A stretch of DNA of 6,422 bases from Spirochaetaceae bacterium (GTDB lineage Bacteria; Spirochaetota; Spirochaetia; Treponematales; Treponemataceae), in NCBI GenBank assembly GCA_031272345.1, contig JAISTZ010000042.1, forward strand, positions 1 to 6,422, read 5' to 3'. Below the pieces are notes generated by a model. It worked only from the letters and a program-made list of their open reading frames with translations, did not search any database and was not told the DNA's origin. Shown here one piece after another: positions 1 through 5,223 of the stretch; within the stretch, counting starts at the first letter, position 1; each line of letters starts with the position of its first letter. The position numbers were made by a program, and so were the translations under genes.

Positions 1-283
1 CCATTGCGCCCTGGGCGTCCAGAGTCGCGGTGATGGGGGTTTCCCGGAGAATCTGCGGCTGAATCCCGCCCTTGATCACCCCCAGGCGGATGCCCTCGGC
101 GTACCGGTTTATCCTGGCAACCCCGTGGCTGGGGATGCCCCTGGCGTCGGCGGCAACCAGAATCCTGCTTGAATCCGCCGATTCATCCGCGGGAATTCCC
201 AGGGCGGTAAAAATTCCTGCGCAGAGGCCGACAAGGGCCTCCCACTGCACACGCACCACATCGTCAGAATGTTGTTCTGCCAT
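1..283 (-). CDS. Ldh_2-family malate/lactate-type dehydrogenase, N-terminal part (cut by window start)
   Basis: The first 94 residues are visible; the rest lies before base 1. The segment around residues 45-73 reads A-D-A-R-G-I-P-S-H-G-V-x-R-x-x-x-Y, then a G-x-I-x-x-G stretch. This is the N-terminal signature of the Ldh_2 family of NAD(P)-dependent 2-hydroxyacid dehydrogenases (malate, L-lactate, L-sulfolactate, ureidoglycolate). The SHG histidine (residue 53) is strongly conserved in that family. The family oxidises a 2-hydroxy acid to the 2-oxo acid in the cytoplasm; the exact substrate cannot be read from this fragment. The start is an ATG at 281-283 with a GAGG ribosome-binding site six bases upstream (290-293). 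The gene lies downstream of the LarA-like gene on the same strand, but has its own promoter and a copy of the same operator. A racemase next to a stereospecific dehydrogenase suggests that both hydroxyacid enantiomers are used. Confidence 0.85.
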   Translation of the reverse strand, partial: MAEQHSDDVVRVQWEALVGLCAGIFTALGIPADESADSSRILVAADARGIPSHGVARINRYAEGIRLGVIKGGIQPQILRETPITATLDAQGAM

Positions 284-312
284 AGTTTTCCTCACTTTTT
301 CAGCCGGGCCGA

Positions 313-334
313 TTTTGTCGACATTCGACTGTAT
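313..334 (-). promoter_or_regulatory. Candidate operator, copy 1 (dehydrogenase gene)
   Basis: These 22 bases are identical to 1692-1713. Read on the minus strand the core (329-317) is GTCGA-ATG-TCGAC, an inverted repeat with 5-base arms and a 3-base spacer; it also contains the 8-base palindrome TGTCGACA. It begins seven bases after the predicted -10 box, so it covers the predicted transcription start, a position where a bound repressor would block initiation. FCD-type GntR regulators bind short palindromes with GT and AC arms, which TGTCGACA fits loosely. Assignment to the regulator encoded at 1839 is inference. Confidence 0.65.
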
Positions 335-340
335 GCGTTG

Positions 341-369
341 ATTTTAGCATGGTTTTTAAAAACCCGCAA
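341..369 (-). promoter_or_regulatory. Promoter of the Ldh_2-type dehydrogenase gene
   Basis: On the minus strand the -35 box TTGCGG (369-364) is followed by a 17-base spacer and the -10 box TAAAAT (346-341). A TG one base before the -10 gives an extended -10 element (TGCTAAAAT). The spacer holds the perfect 14-base palindrome GGTTTTTAAAAACC (351-364, sharing two bases with the -35 box). The promoter sits directly after the stop codon of the LarA-like gene, so the dehydrogenase can be transcribed on its own. Confidence 0.65.
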
Positions 370-383
370 GCTAAAAATCTTTT

Positions 384-1682
384 TTACCAAAGATTCCCGT
401 TTTTATCAAAGGGCCAGTCCTCCAGGCCGGAGAGTATGCTTATGCGCTTGTCCCCCTGGGCCTCCGCCGCCATGGATTCGGACACGTATATCTCGCCCGT
501 GTGGAGGCTGTCGGGGATGCGGACAATCCGGGGATGCTCCGTGTCGCAGGCGGTGCAGGTCTTCAGGGCAAGCCGGATCGCCTCGCTGTCGCTCTCTGCA
601 ACCACGGGAATCCGGGCGTAGTCCATGGCGCGGCTGGTGATGGCGTTCACCCAGGTGGCGTCGTAGTCGATCTGCTCGAAGAGCCGGCGGGTAATCACGT
701 GGGCAGCGCCGATGCCCAGGGCCGCTCCGTGGGTCTCCGGCGTAAGGTCCAGGATGACCGTGCGGCACACGGTGATTCCCCCGGTGACAAAGGGCGCGCA
801 GGCGCCGGCTCCGGTGATGTTGGGGTCCATGCCGGTACCGGAAATGTTCTTGCCGATGCGGTCAACCACGAGCACGTCCGCCTTATCGAAGAGGATGTAG
901 GGCAGGTTCCTCCGGGCTTCCTCCAGGAGGGGCGGTTCCCGCGCTTCGATCTCGTCCGCCCGCATTGCCGCTACCTTGAAGGTCTGGTCGTAGGCGTTTT
1001 CCACAATGCCGAACCCCAGAATCACCGGGGCGTACCTGATTATGGTCCGCCCGAAAAGGAGAACCATCACCGCCATGTGGGCGTACCCCAGTTGGTGGCA
1101 GATGTCCGCCCCCTCCCGCTTGCCCAGGCCGATTGCCATCATCTTCATAAGACCGCTTTCGTAGGGACCCCGGAAGTCCGTGTGGGGTTTTATCCGCCCC
1201 ACCACGATGATTCCGTCGGATTCCGCGGCGTACTTGTCGATGCGGACGCCCGTATAGGGGCCCGTGGGCATGGGCTCCAGGCTTTGCCCGATTTCCACGG
1301 TTTCCATTGACGAGAGGATCGGGCAGCCGATGAACTCCTCGGTGACGCCGTAGCCCGTAAGAATCGCCCTCTGCCCCTCCGCCGTGGCCCCCCCGTGGCT
1401 CCCCATGGCGGGCACCACGAAGGGCTTGGCCCCCTGGGATGTGACGTACCCCACGATTGCCCTGGTGATGAGGGCGATGTTCGCCACCCCCCGGCTCCCG
1501 CAGGTGACGGCTATCCGCTTTCCCGGCTTTATGATGCCCTGAAGTTCCGGCCTGGAGAGCTCCGCGAGCACTGCCTGGGGAATTTTTTCCGCTTCAATAT
1601 GGGAGGAATCAAAACGCTGGTGAATCTTTACCATCCGCGGCAGCCGGATTCCGGCGCACAGTTGACCGATGGGACTCGACAT
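384..1682 (-). CDS. LarA-family nickel-pincer-type 2-hydroxyacid racemase/epimerase homologue (DUF2088)
   Basis: Complete at 432 residues, close to LarA length (about 420-430). The N-terminal lactate-racemase (DUF2088) domain shows CGSRGVAN (61-68), PAMGSHGGAT (91-100), RIKPHTDF (163-170), ESGLMKMMAIGLGK (175-188) and ADICHQ (192-197). Compared from memory with Lactobacillus plantarum LarA, the catalytic and nickel-site residues H108, H174, K184 and H200 match H96, H167, K180 and H196; the Lys-to-His spacing of 16 is exactly kept. The enzyme should therefore use the nickel-pincer nucleotide and change the configuration of a 2-hydroxy acid. The substrate is unknown: this subgroup differs clearly from true lactate racemases. 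Start: a longer frame begins with ATG at 1701-1703, but that codon lies inside the operator. The ATG at 1680-1682 has a clear AAAGGGG ribosome-binding site and is chosen. No larB, larC or larE maturation genes are in the window. Confidence 0.85.
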   Translation of the reverse strand: MSSPIGQLCAGIRLPRMVKIHQRFDSSHIEAEKIPQAVLAELSRPELQGIIKPGKRIAVTCGSRGVANIALITRAIVGYVTSQGAKPFVVPAMGSHGGATAEGQRAILTGYGVTEEFIGCPILSSMETVEIGQSLEPMPTGPYTGVRIDKYAAESDGIIVVGRIKPHTDFRGPYESGLMKMMAIGLGKREGADICHQLGYAHMAVMVLLFGRTIIRYAPVILGFGIVENAYDQTFKVAAMRADEIEAREPPLLEEARRNLPYILFDKADVLVVDRIGKNISGTGMDPNITGAGACAPFVTGGITVCRTVILDLTPETHGAALGIGAAHVITRRLFEQIDYDATWVNAITSRAMDYARIPVVAESDSEAIRLALKTCTACDTEHPRIVRIPDSLHTGEIYVSESMAAEAQGDKRISILSGLEDWPFDKNGNLW

Positions 1683-1686
1683 AAAA

Positions 1687-1693
1687 CCCCTTT
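1687..1693 (-). promoter_or_regulatory. Ribosome-binding site that decides the start of the LarA-like gene
   Basis: On the minus strand AAAGGGG is followed by TTTT and the ATG at 1682-1680. The ATG seven codons further upstream (1703-1701) has no purine-rich sequence before it and sits within about ten bases of the predicted transcription start. Confidence 0.7.
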
Positions 1694-1713
1694 TTGTCGA
1701 CATTCGACTGTAT
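1692..1713 (-). promoter_or_regulatory. Candidate operator, copy 2 (LarA-like gene)
   Basis: Identical over 22 bases to 313-334. The core inverted repeat GTCGA-ATG-TCGAC lies at 1708-1696 on the minus strand. As in copy 1, it starts seven bases after the -10 box. Identity of a non-coding 22-mer at the same promoter position in two neighbouring genes is strong evidence for a shared regulator. The divergent GntR/FCD gene is the obvious candidate. Confidence 0.7.
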
Positions 1714-1719
1714 ATGGCA

Positions 1720-1747
1720 AGTGTACCACAGGTTTTTAAAACCGCAA
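1720..1747 (-). promoter_or_regulatory. Promoter of the LarA-like gene
   Basis: On the minus strand the -35 box TTGCGG (1747-1742), a 16-base spacer and the -10 box TACACT (1725-1720) can be read. The spacer and -35 share GGTTTTAAAAACC with the other promoter. Transcription would begin near 1713, giving a leader of about 30 bases before the ATG at 1682. Confidence 0.6.
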
Positions 1748-1802
1748 GCTTTTTTTACCAAAAAATTCATCCCGAAAAACTCCCCGGCTTTTTCCACCCG
1801 TC

Positions 1803-1831
1803 TTGCTTTTCTCCAAAAAATCCTGTACCCT
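1803..1831 (+). promoter_or_regulatory. Possible promoter of the GntR-NadD fusion gene
   Basis: TTGCTT (1803-1808), a 17-base spacer and TACCCT (1826-1831) form a weak sigma-70-like promoter. The predicted transcription start would fall at or next to the ATG at 1839, giving a leaderless or nearly leaderless message. This agrees with the poor ribosome-binding site (only AGG at 1833-1835). No better promoter was found in the 1714-1838 spacer, and no third copy of the 22-base operator is present there. Confidence 0.3.
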
Positions 1832-1838
1832 CAGGTTC

Positions 1839-3074
1839 ATGGACATAACGCGCACCATCAAAGACCAGGTGTATGCGATTTTAAAACAAAAAATCCTTTC
1901 CGGGGAATATCAGAGCGGCGTTCAGCTCAAGGAAAGCGACATTGCCGAGGAATTGCGGGTGAGCCGCTCTCCCGTGCGGGAGGCTTTCCGGGACCTTACC
2001 GCCGACGGCCTTGTGTCAACCGAGGCCCAAAAGGGCACCTTCGTAAAACAAATCACCCTTCAGGATATGGAAGACATCATGTATGTCCGCCTCATGTTCG
2101 AGAAAAAGGGCATCTACAATATCAAAAACCTCTCCAAATCCCGGCCGGGGATTCTGCGGAATATCCGGGACAACCTGGTCAAAGCCTACGAAGAGCGCAA
2201 CATCGCGGATTTTTCCGCCTGGGATTACGCCCTGCACACGGAAATCACGTCATTCTGCGACAGCCAGATCATGCAGCAACTGGGGGAGCGGCTGAACGGC
2301 ATGATGCTGATGATGCGGAACATCACCCTGCAAAACGAGGCGCGGTTTTTGCAGTCCTTCAACGAGCACATCAAGATTATCGACGCCCTCCTTGCGGGGG
2401 AATGTGACCGGGCCTGGGCTATCGACAAGACCCACATCAGGCACACCCTGGATTCGTTTTGCAAGTATCGCTTTGCCAGCGACAGCCGGTTCCGGGGCAA
2501 GGTGGGGCTCTTCGGCGGGGCCTTCGACCCGATTCACGCCGGGCACCTGCGGCTCTGCGAGTCAATGTTCAAGGAGCTGAACCTGGACAGAATCCTCCTG
2601 ATTCCATCGTTCAAGCCGGTGCACAAGCAGAAGTCAATCACCGCAAGCTTCGGGGACCGGCTGGAACTGTGCCGCCTGGCGGTGCAGGGGGACTCCCGCT
2701 ATCTGGTGGAGGACATCGAGGGCAGTCTCTACGGCACGGGGTATTTTTGCGACACCCTCAGACATTACGCGCCTTCCATCGGAGAGATTTACCTGATTTT
2801 GGGGCCCGATTCGTATACGGGGCTTGGGGGCTGGAAAAACAGCGAGTACATCATCAAAAACGCGATTCTGTGCACCCTTGCGGGCCGGGGGGCGTCCCTT
2901 GCGGACCTGCGCCGGCGCCAGGCGGACTTTGAGCGGCTGGGATGCCGGAGCGTGATTCTGGAGGGCGACTCCCTCCCGGTTTCTTCCGCTCAGATTCGAG
3001 GGGACCTTGAGGGTTCACGGGAATTCCTTCCCCCAGGGGTCTACGAGTACATCAAGAAACTTCAATTATATTAA
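1839..3074 (+). CDS. nadD: GntR/FCD transcriptional regulator fused to nicotinate-nucleotide adenylyltransferase (NadD)
   Basis: One 411-residue frame holds two complete proteins. Residues 5-72 are a GntR winged helix (ESDIAEELRVSRSPVREAF at 32-50, then the wing GTFVK). Residues 76-207 are an FCD ligand domain with its metal ligands in place: D129-x3-H133, H177 and H199; the last spacing of 22 is typical. A linker of about 13 residues leads to NadD at 221-411, a normal NadD length. It has GLFGGAFDPIHAGH (223-236, nucleotidyl-transfer HxGH motif), PSFKPVHK, LGPDSYTGLGGW (321-332), VSSAQIR (381-387; the usual SSTxIR motif with Ala for Thr) and the family ending VYEYIKKLQLY. NadD joins ATP to nicotinate mononucleotide, giving NaAD. 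The regulator half probably controls the two divergent minus-strand genes. The start is ATG 1839; the upstream TTG at 1803 would add 12 residues with no family match. No stop occurs in any plus frame from 2459 to 2577, so a simple indel did not create the join. Confidence 0.9.
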   Translation: MDITRTIKDQVYAILKQKILSGEYQSGVQLKESDIAEELRVSRSPVREAFRDLTADGLVSTEAQKGTFVKQITLQDMEDIMYVRLMFEKKGIYNIKNLSKSRPGILRNIRDNLVKAYEERNIADFSAWDYALHTEITSFCDSQIMQQLGERLNGMMLMMRNITLQNEARFLQSFNEHIKIIDALLAGECDRAWAIDKTHIRHTLDSFCKYRFASDSRFRGKVGLFGGAFDPIHAGHLRLCESMFKELNLDRILLIPSFKPVHKQKSITASFGDRLELCRLAVQGDSRYLVEDIEGSLYGTGYFCDTLRHYAPSIGEIYLILGPDSYTGLGGWKNSEYIIKNAILCTLAGRGASLADLRRRQADFERLGCRSVILEGDSLPVSSAQIRGDLEGSREFLPPGVYEYIKKLQLY

Positions 3075-3084
3075 CAACGTGTCC

Positions 3085-4881
3085 CTAGGTGCGCTTTACC
3101 GCCCGGTAGAGATCGTCCCTGGGGAGGGCCGCGTAGAGGGGCCGCCCGTGGGGGCACCGGGGATTCTCCATGGCAAGGGTCTGTTCCGCGATGAAACAGG
3201 CGGTTTCCGCGCCCAGCACGTCCCCCTCCTTGACCGCCTGCTTGCACGCGCAGGCGGCCGCGCACCGGGCGAGCACTTCCTCCGGGTTGAGCCGCTTTTG
3301 CAGGAGGGCCTCCCGGAGGTCCTCTTCCCCGCCGTTCCACAGCACGGGCGCCGTGGCGGCCTCCCACCTGCCGGACCCGCAGTTCGTCATCTCGAATCCC
3401 GCGTCAAAGAGGGCGGTTTTTAGGGATTCCAGGTAGTCATCCTCGTCCCTGTTCGCGGTTTCTATCACGTAGGGGATGAGGAGGGTCTGGCGCTGTCCCT
3501 GGGAGGCGATGAATTGGTCGTAGAGGATCCGCTCGTGGGCCGCGTGGTGGTCAATCAAAAACAGGGTTTCCCCCCGCTCCACGATGATGAACACCCCGAA
3601 GGCCGTGCCCAGGTAGCGGAAGTCCCGGTCCCGGCGGAAGCTTCCGGGGCTCTGGGAGGCCCCCGGAGCCGGGGGGACTGGGAAGTCCGCCGGGGGGACG
3701 GGGCCCTGGGGCTGGAAAGCCGGGGCGTGGGGGAGCTCCCCCCGGAGGAAGCTGTCCTGGTAGAAAAAGCCCCGGCTTTCCGGGGCGCCCTCCCTGGCCG
3801 GAAACAGGGGATCCGCCCCGGTTTCGTGCACGGAGGCACGGGAGGGGCCGATGGGGTTGAGGGCGCCCCGCACCGCCGCGTGGTGGAAGAACTGCCGCAC
3901 CGCCCCTGAAATCGAGCGGTGTATCGGCGCGATGTCCTTGAACCGGGCTTCCTTTTTTGCGGGGTGAATGTTGAAGTCCACCAGGGAGGGGTCAACCTCA
4001 AGGAAGAGGGCCGCCACGGGGTGGGCGCCGTTGGGGAAGAATCCCGAGGCCCCGTATTCAATCGCCTGAATCAGGGCGAACTCGGCTATTTTTCTGCCGT
4101 TCACATAGATAAGGATGAATTTTCTGTCCTGCCTGAAGACTTCCGGATCGCCGAGGATGAGGGAAAACCGCCAGGCCCCGGCCGGGTCGGCCCCCTGGGT
4201 CTGGAACAGGAAACGCGGGTCAATCTGGGCTTGCAGGGCGTCCACCAGGCGTTCCTGGGGGGTCTGGCCCGCGGGAAGGTCGAGCTTGAGCGCGCCCTCG
4301 GAGATGAACTGGAAGGCGATGTCCGGCCTGGGGATGGCTTTTTCCACAAAGACCTGTCTGCACACCGCACCTTCGCTGGCCGCCCGTTTCAGAAAATGCC
4401 GCCTGGCGGGAACGTCCTCGAAGAGGTCTTCGCTCTGGGCGATTGTGCCCTGGCTCAGGTTGGCCCGCTCTACGCTGTGGCCTCCAGCGACCGAAGCGCA
4501 GAGCCGCCAGGCAGCCCCGTCCCTGGCCGACGTGATGGTGAGGCGGCTTACCGCGGCAATGGAAGCCAGGGCCTCGCCCCGGAAGCCCAGGGTGCTGATG
4601 TTGAGCAGGTCCGCATCCTGGGAGATTTTGCTCGTGGCGTGGGGACGGGCGCAGTGTTCGATGTCCTCACGGGTCATGCCCGCGCCGTCATCGGCCACCC
4701 GCACCTTCTTGACGCCCCCCTCTTCGATCTCCACGATGATGTTTTCCGCGCCCGCGTCCACCGCGTTGTCCAGCAGTTCCCGCACGATGGCCCCGGGCCG
4801 GTCAATCACCTCTCCGGCGGCGATTTTCCGCGCCACCTCCGGGGGAAGCTCCCGTACCGGCCCCGGCGTGGAAGCAGCCAC
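3085..4881 (-). CDS. mutL: DNA mismatch repair protein MutL (endonuclease type)
   Basis: Complete at 598 residues, a usual MutL length. The N-terminal GHKL ATPase domain shows IAAGEVIDRPGAIVRELLDN (E35 as catalytic base, N39 for magnesium), ADDGAGM (63-69), HATSK (81-85), LGFRGEALASI (98-108) and the HPAKKEARF lysine (306-314). A proline-rich linker covers about 340-420. The C-terminal domain carries the metal-dependent nuclease motifs DHHAAHERILYD (444-455), ACKQAV (545-550) and CPHGRP (576-581). The usual motif is DQHAx2Ex4E, so Gln is His and the last Glu is Asp here. MutL couples mismatch recognition by MutS to strand nicking, and this type does so without MutH. The start is GTG at 4881-4879, directly after the xseB stop codon, with GGAG nine bases upstream inside xseB. 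It ends 10 bases from the convergent GntR-NadD gene, with no room for a terminator in the gap. Confidence 0.95.
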   Translation of the reverse strand: MAASTPGPVRELPPEVARKIAAGEVIDRPGAIVRELLDNAVDAGAENIIVEIEEGGVKKVRVADDGAGMTREDIEHCARPHATSKISQDADLLNISTLGFRGEALASIAAVSRLTITSARDGAAWRLCASVAGGHSVERANLSQGTIAQSEDLFEDVPARRHFLKRAASEGAVCRQVFVEKAIPRPDIAFQFISEGALKLDLPAGQTPQERLVDALQAQIDPRFLFQTQGADPAGAWRFSLILGDPEVFRQDRKFILIYVNGRKIAEFALIQAIEYGASGFFPNGAHPVAALFLEVDPSLVDFNIHPAKKEARFKDIAPIHRSISGAVRQFFHHAAVRGALNPIGPSRASVHETGADPLFPAREGAPESRGFFYQDSFLRGELPHAPAFQPQGPVPPADFPVPPAPGASQSPGSFRRDRDFRYLGTAFGVFIIVERGETLFLIDHHAAHERILYDQFIASQGQRQTLLIPYVIETANRDEDDYLESLKTALFDAGFEMTNCGSGRWEAATAPVLWNGGEEDLREALLQKRLNPEEVLARCAAACACKQAVKEGDVLGAETACFIAEQTLAMENPRCPHGRPLYAALPRDDLYRAVKRT

Positions 4882-5133
4882 CTATCCCATCTCCGCAAAA
4901 AGTTCAAGGACCGGTTTGTTCCTGGGCTTGCCCTCCGCATCGAGCTCCGGTTCGTTGAGCAAGATCTCTATCTGTCCCTCTATCTTTGCCAGTTCTTTCT
5001 CCATGCCCTTTGCCAGTTTGATGCCCTCTTCAAAATACTTGAGCGCATCCTCCAGGAGCACGTCATTCCCTTTGATTTTTTCTCCCAGCTCTTCAAGCCG
5101 GGAAAGCTTTTGTTCAAACGTCGTTTCAGCCAT
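4882..5133 (-). CDS. xseB: Exodeoxyribonuclease VII small subunit XseB
   Basis: An 83-residue acidic, helical protein with the XseB pattern: TFEQKLSRLEELGEKI near the N-terminus, then LLEDALKYFEEGIKL, then a second helix rich in Lys and Glu (about 42-60). XseB is the small subunit that binds in several copies to XseA to form exonuclease VII, which degrades single-stranded DNA to oligonucleotides. The start ATG is at 5131-5133, with AGAGG (5143-5139) five bases upstream. Its TAG stop touches the GTG start of mutL (TAG-GTG, no spacer), so the two are almost certainly co-transcribed and perhaps translationally coupled. xseA, often the neighbour of xseB, is not present; the gene upstream points the other way. 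Confidence 0.92.
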   Translation of the reverse strand: MAETTFEQKLSRLEELGEKIKGNDVLLEDALKYFEEGIKLAKGMEKELAKIEGQIEILLNEPELDAEGKPRNKPVLELFAEMG

Positions 5134-5150
5134 CTATGCCTCTGGGCAAG

Positions 5151-5179
5151 AGTGTAGCGGGTATTGGGAAAAAATGCAA
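5151..5179 (-). promoter_or_regulatory. Promoter of xseB-mutL
   Basis: On the minus strand TTGCAT (5179-5174), a 17-base spacer and TACACT (5156-5151) form a good promoter. Transcription would start near 5144, giving a short leader of about 10 bases that contains the AGAGG ribosome-binding site. Its -35 region overlaps that of the promoter facing the other way. Confidence 0.6.
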
Positions 5180-5192
5180 GCCGTGGTATACT
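5164..5192 (+). promoter_or_regulatory. Promoter of the DUF1847 gene
   Basis: TTGGGA (5164-5169), a 17-base spacer and TATACT (5187-5192), followed by the ribosome-binding site AAGGAG (5211-5216) seven bases before the ATG at 5224. It shares bases 5164-5179 with the xseB promoter on the other strand. Confidence 0.65.
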
Positions 5193-5223
5193 GGGGAGAC
5201 ATCTTTTCCCAAGGAGCTAACCC

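Larger units (their letters stand above)
313..390 (-). repeat. Duplicated promoter block, copy 1
   Basis: This block resembles 1692-1761. In minus-strand order the shared parts are TTGGTAAAAAA (390-380), AGCTTGCGG with the -35 box, GGTTTTTAAAA(A)CC, a non-conserved -10 region, and a 22-base identical stretch. Differences are small insertions, including seven extra bases between the first two elements. The block includes the last codons and the TAA stop of the LarA-like gene, so a coding end has been merged into the shared element, or the reverse. Confidence 0.7.
1692..1761 (-). repeat. Duplicated promoter block, copy 2
   Basis: This is the second copy of the block at 313-390, with the same ordered elements: TTGGTAAAAAA (1761-1751), AGCTTGCGG, the AT-rich near-palindrome, the -10 region and the identical 22-mer. 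The -10 hexamers differ between the copies (TACACT here, TAAAAT there), as do the bases just around them. The flanking palindromes are conserved, which points to selection on protein-binding sites rather than a very recent duplication. Confidence 0.7.

Noticed and set aside
501..1310. Long plus-strand reading frame opposite the LarA-like gene
   Set aside because: A shadow frame of a GC-rich gene. Its translation is repetitive in Gly, His and Val and matches no family, while the minus strand has clear LarA motifs.
1683..1703. Longer start of the LarA-like gene at ATG 1701-1703 (adds seven residues)
   Set aside because: The ATG lies inside the repeated operator, about ten bases from the predicted transcription start, with no ribosome-binding site. 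The ATG at 1682 has a good one.
313..1761. Mobile element or composite transposon bounded by the two repeat blocks around the LarA-like gene
   Set aside because: The repeats are direct, lie exactly at promoters, keep -35/-10 spacing, and there is no transposase or target duplication. Shared regulation explains them better.
1803..1838. Longer start of the regulator at TTG 1803 (adds 12 residues)
   Set aside because: The added residues match nothing in GntR proteins, which normally begin a few residues before the first helix, as ATG 1839 gives. The TTG is part of the likely -35 box.
2502..3074. Separate nadD gene starting at an internal GTG (2502)
   Set aside because: There is only a weak purine stretch before it and no stop codon for an upstream gene in any plus frame nearby. 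Internal initiation giving extra free NadD cannot be excluded, but is not supported.
3075..3084. Terminator between the convergent GntR-NadD and mutL genes
   Set aside because: The gap has only 10 bases and no hairpin with a T run; any terminator would have to lie inside the coding ends, and I could not see one.
3919..5157. Long plus-strand reading frame opposite mutL and xseB
   Set aside because: It runs across two well-recognised genes on the other strand and shows no domain or ribosome-binding site.
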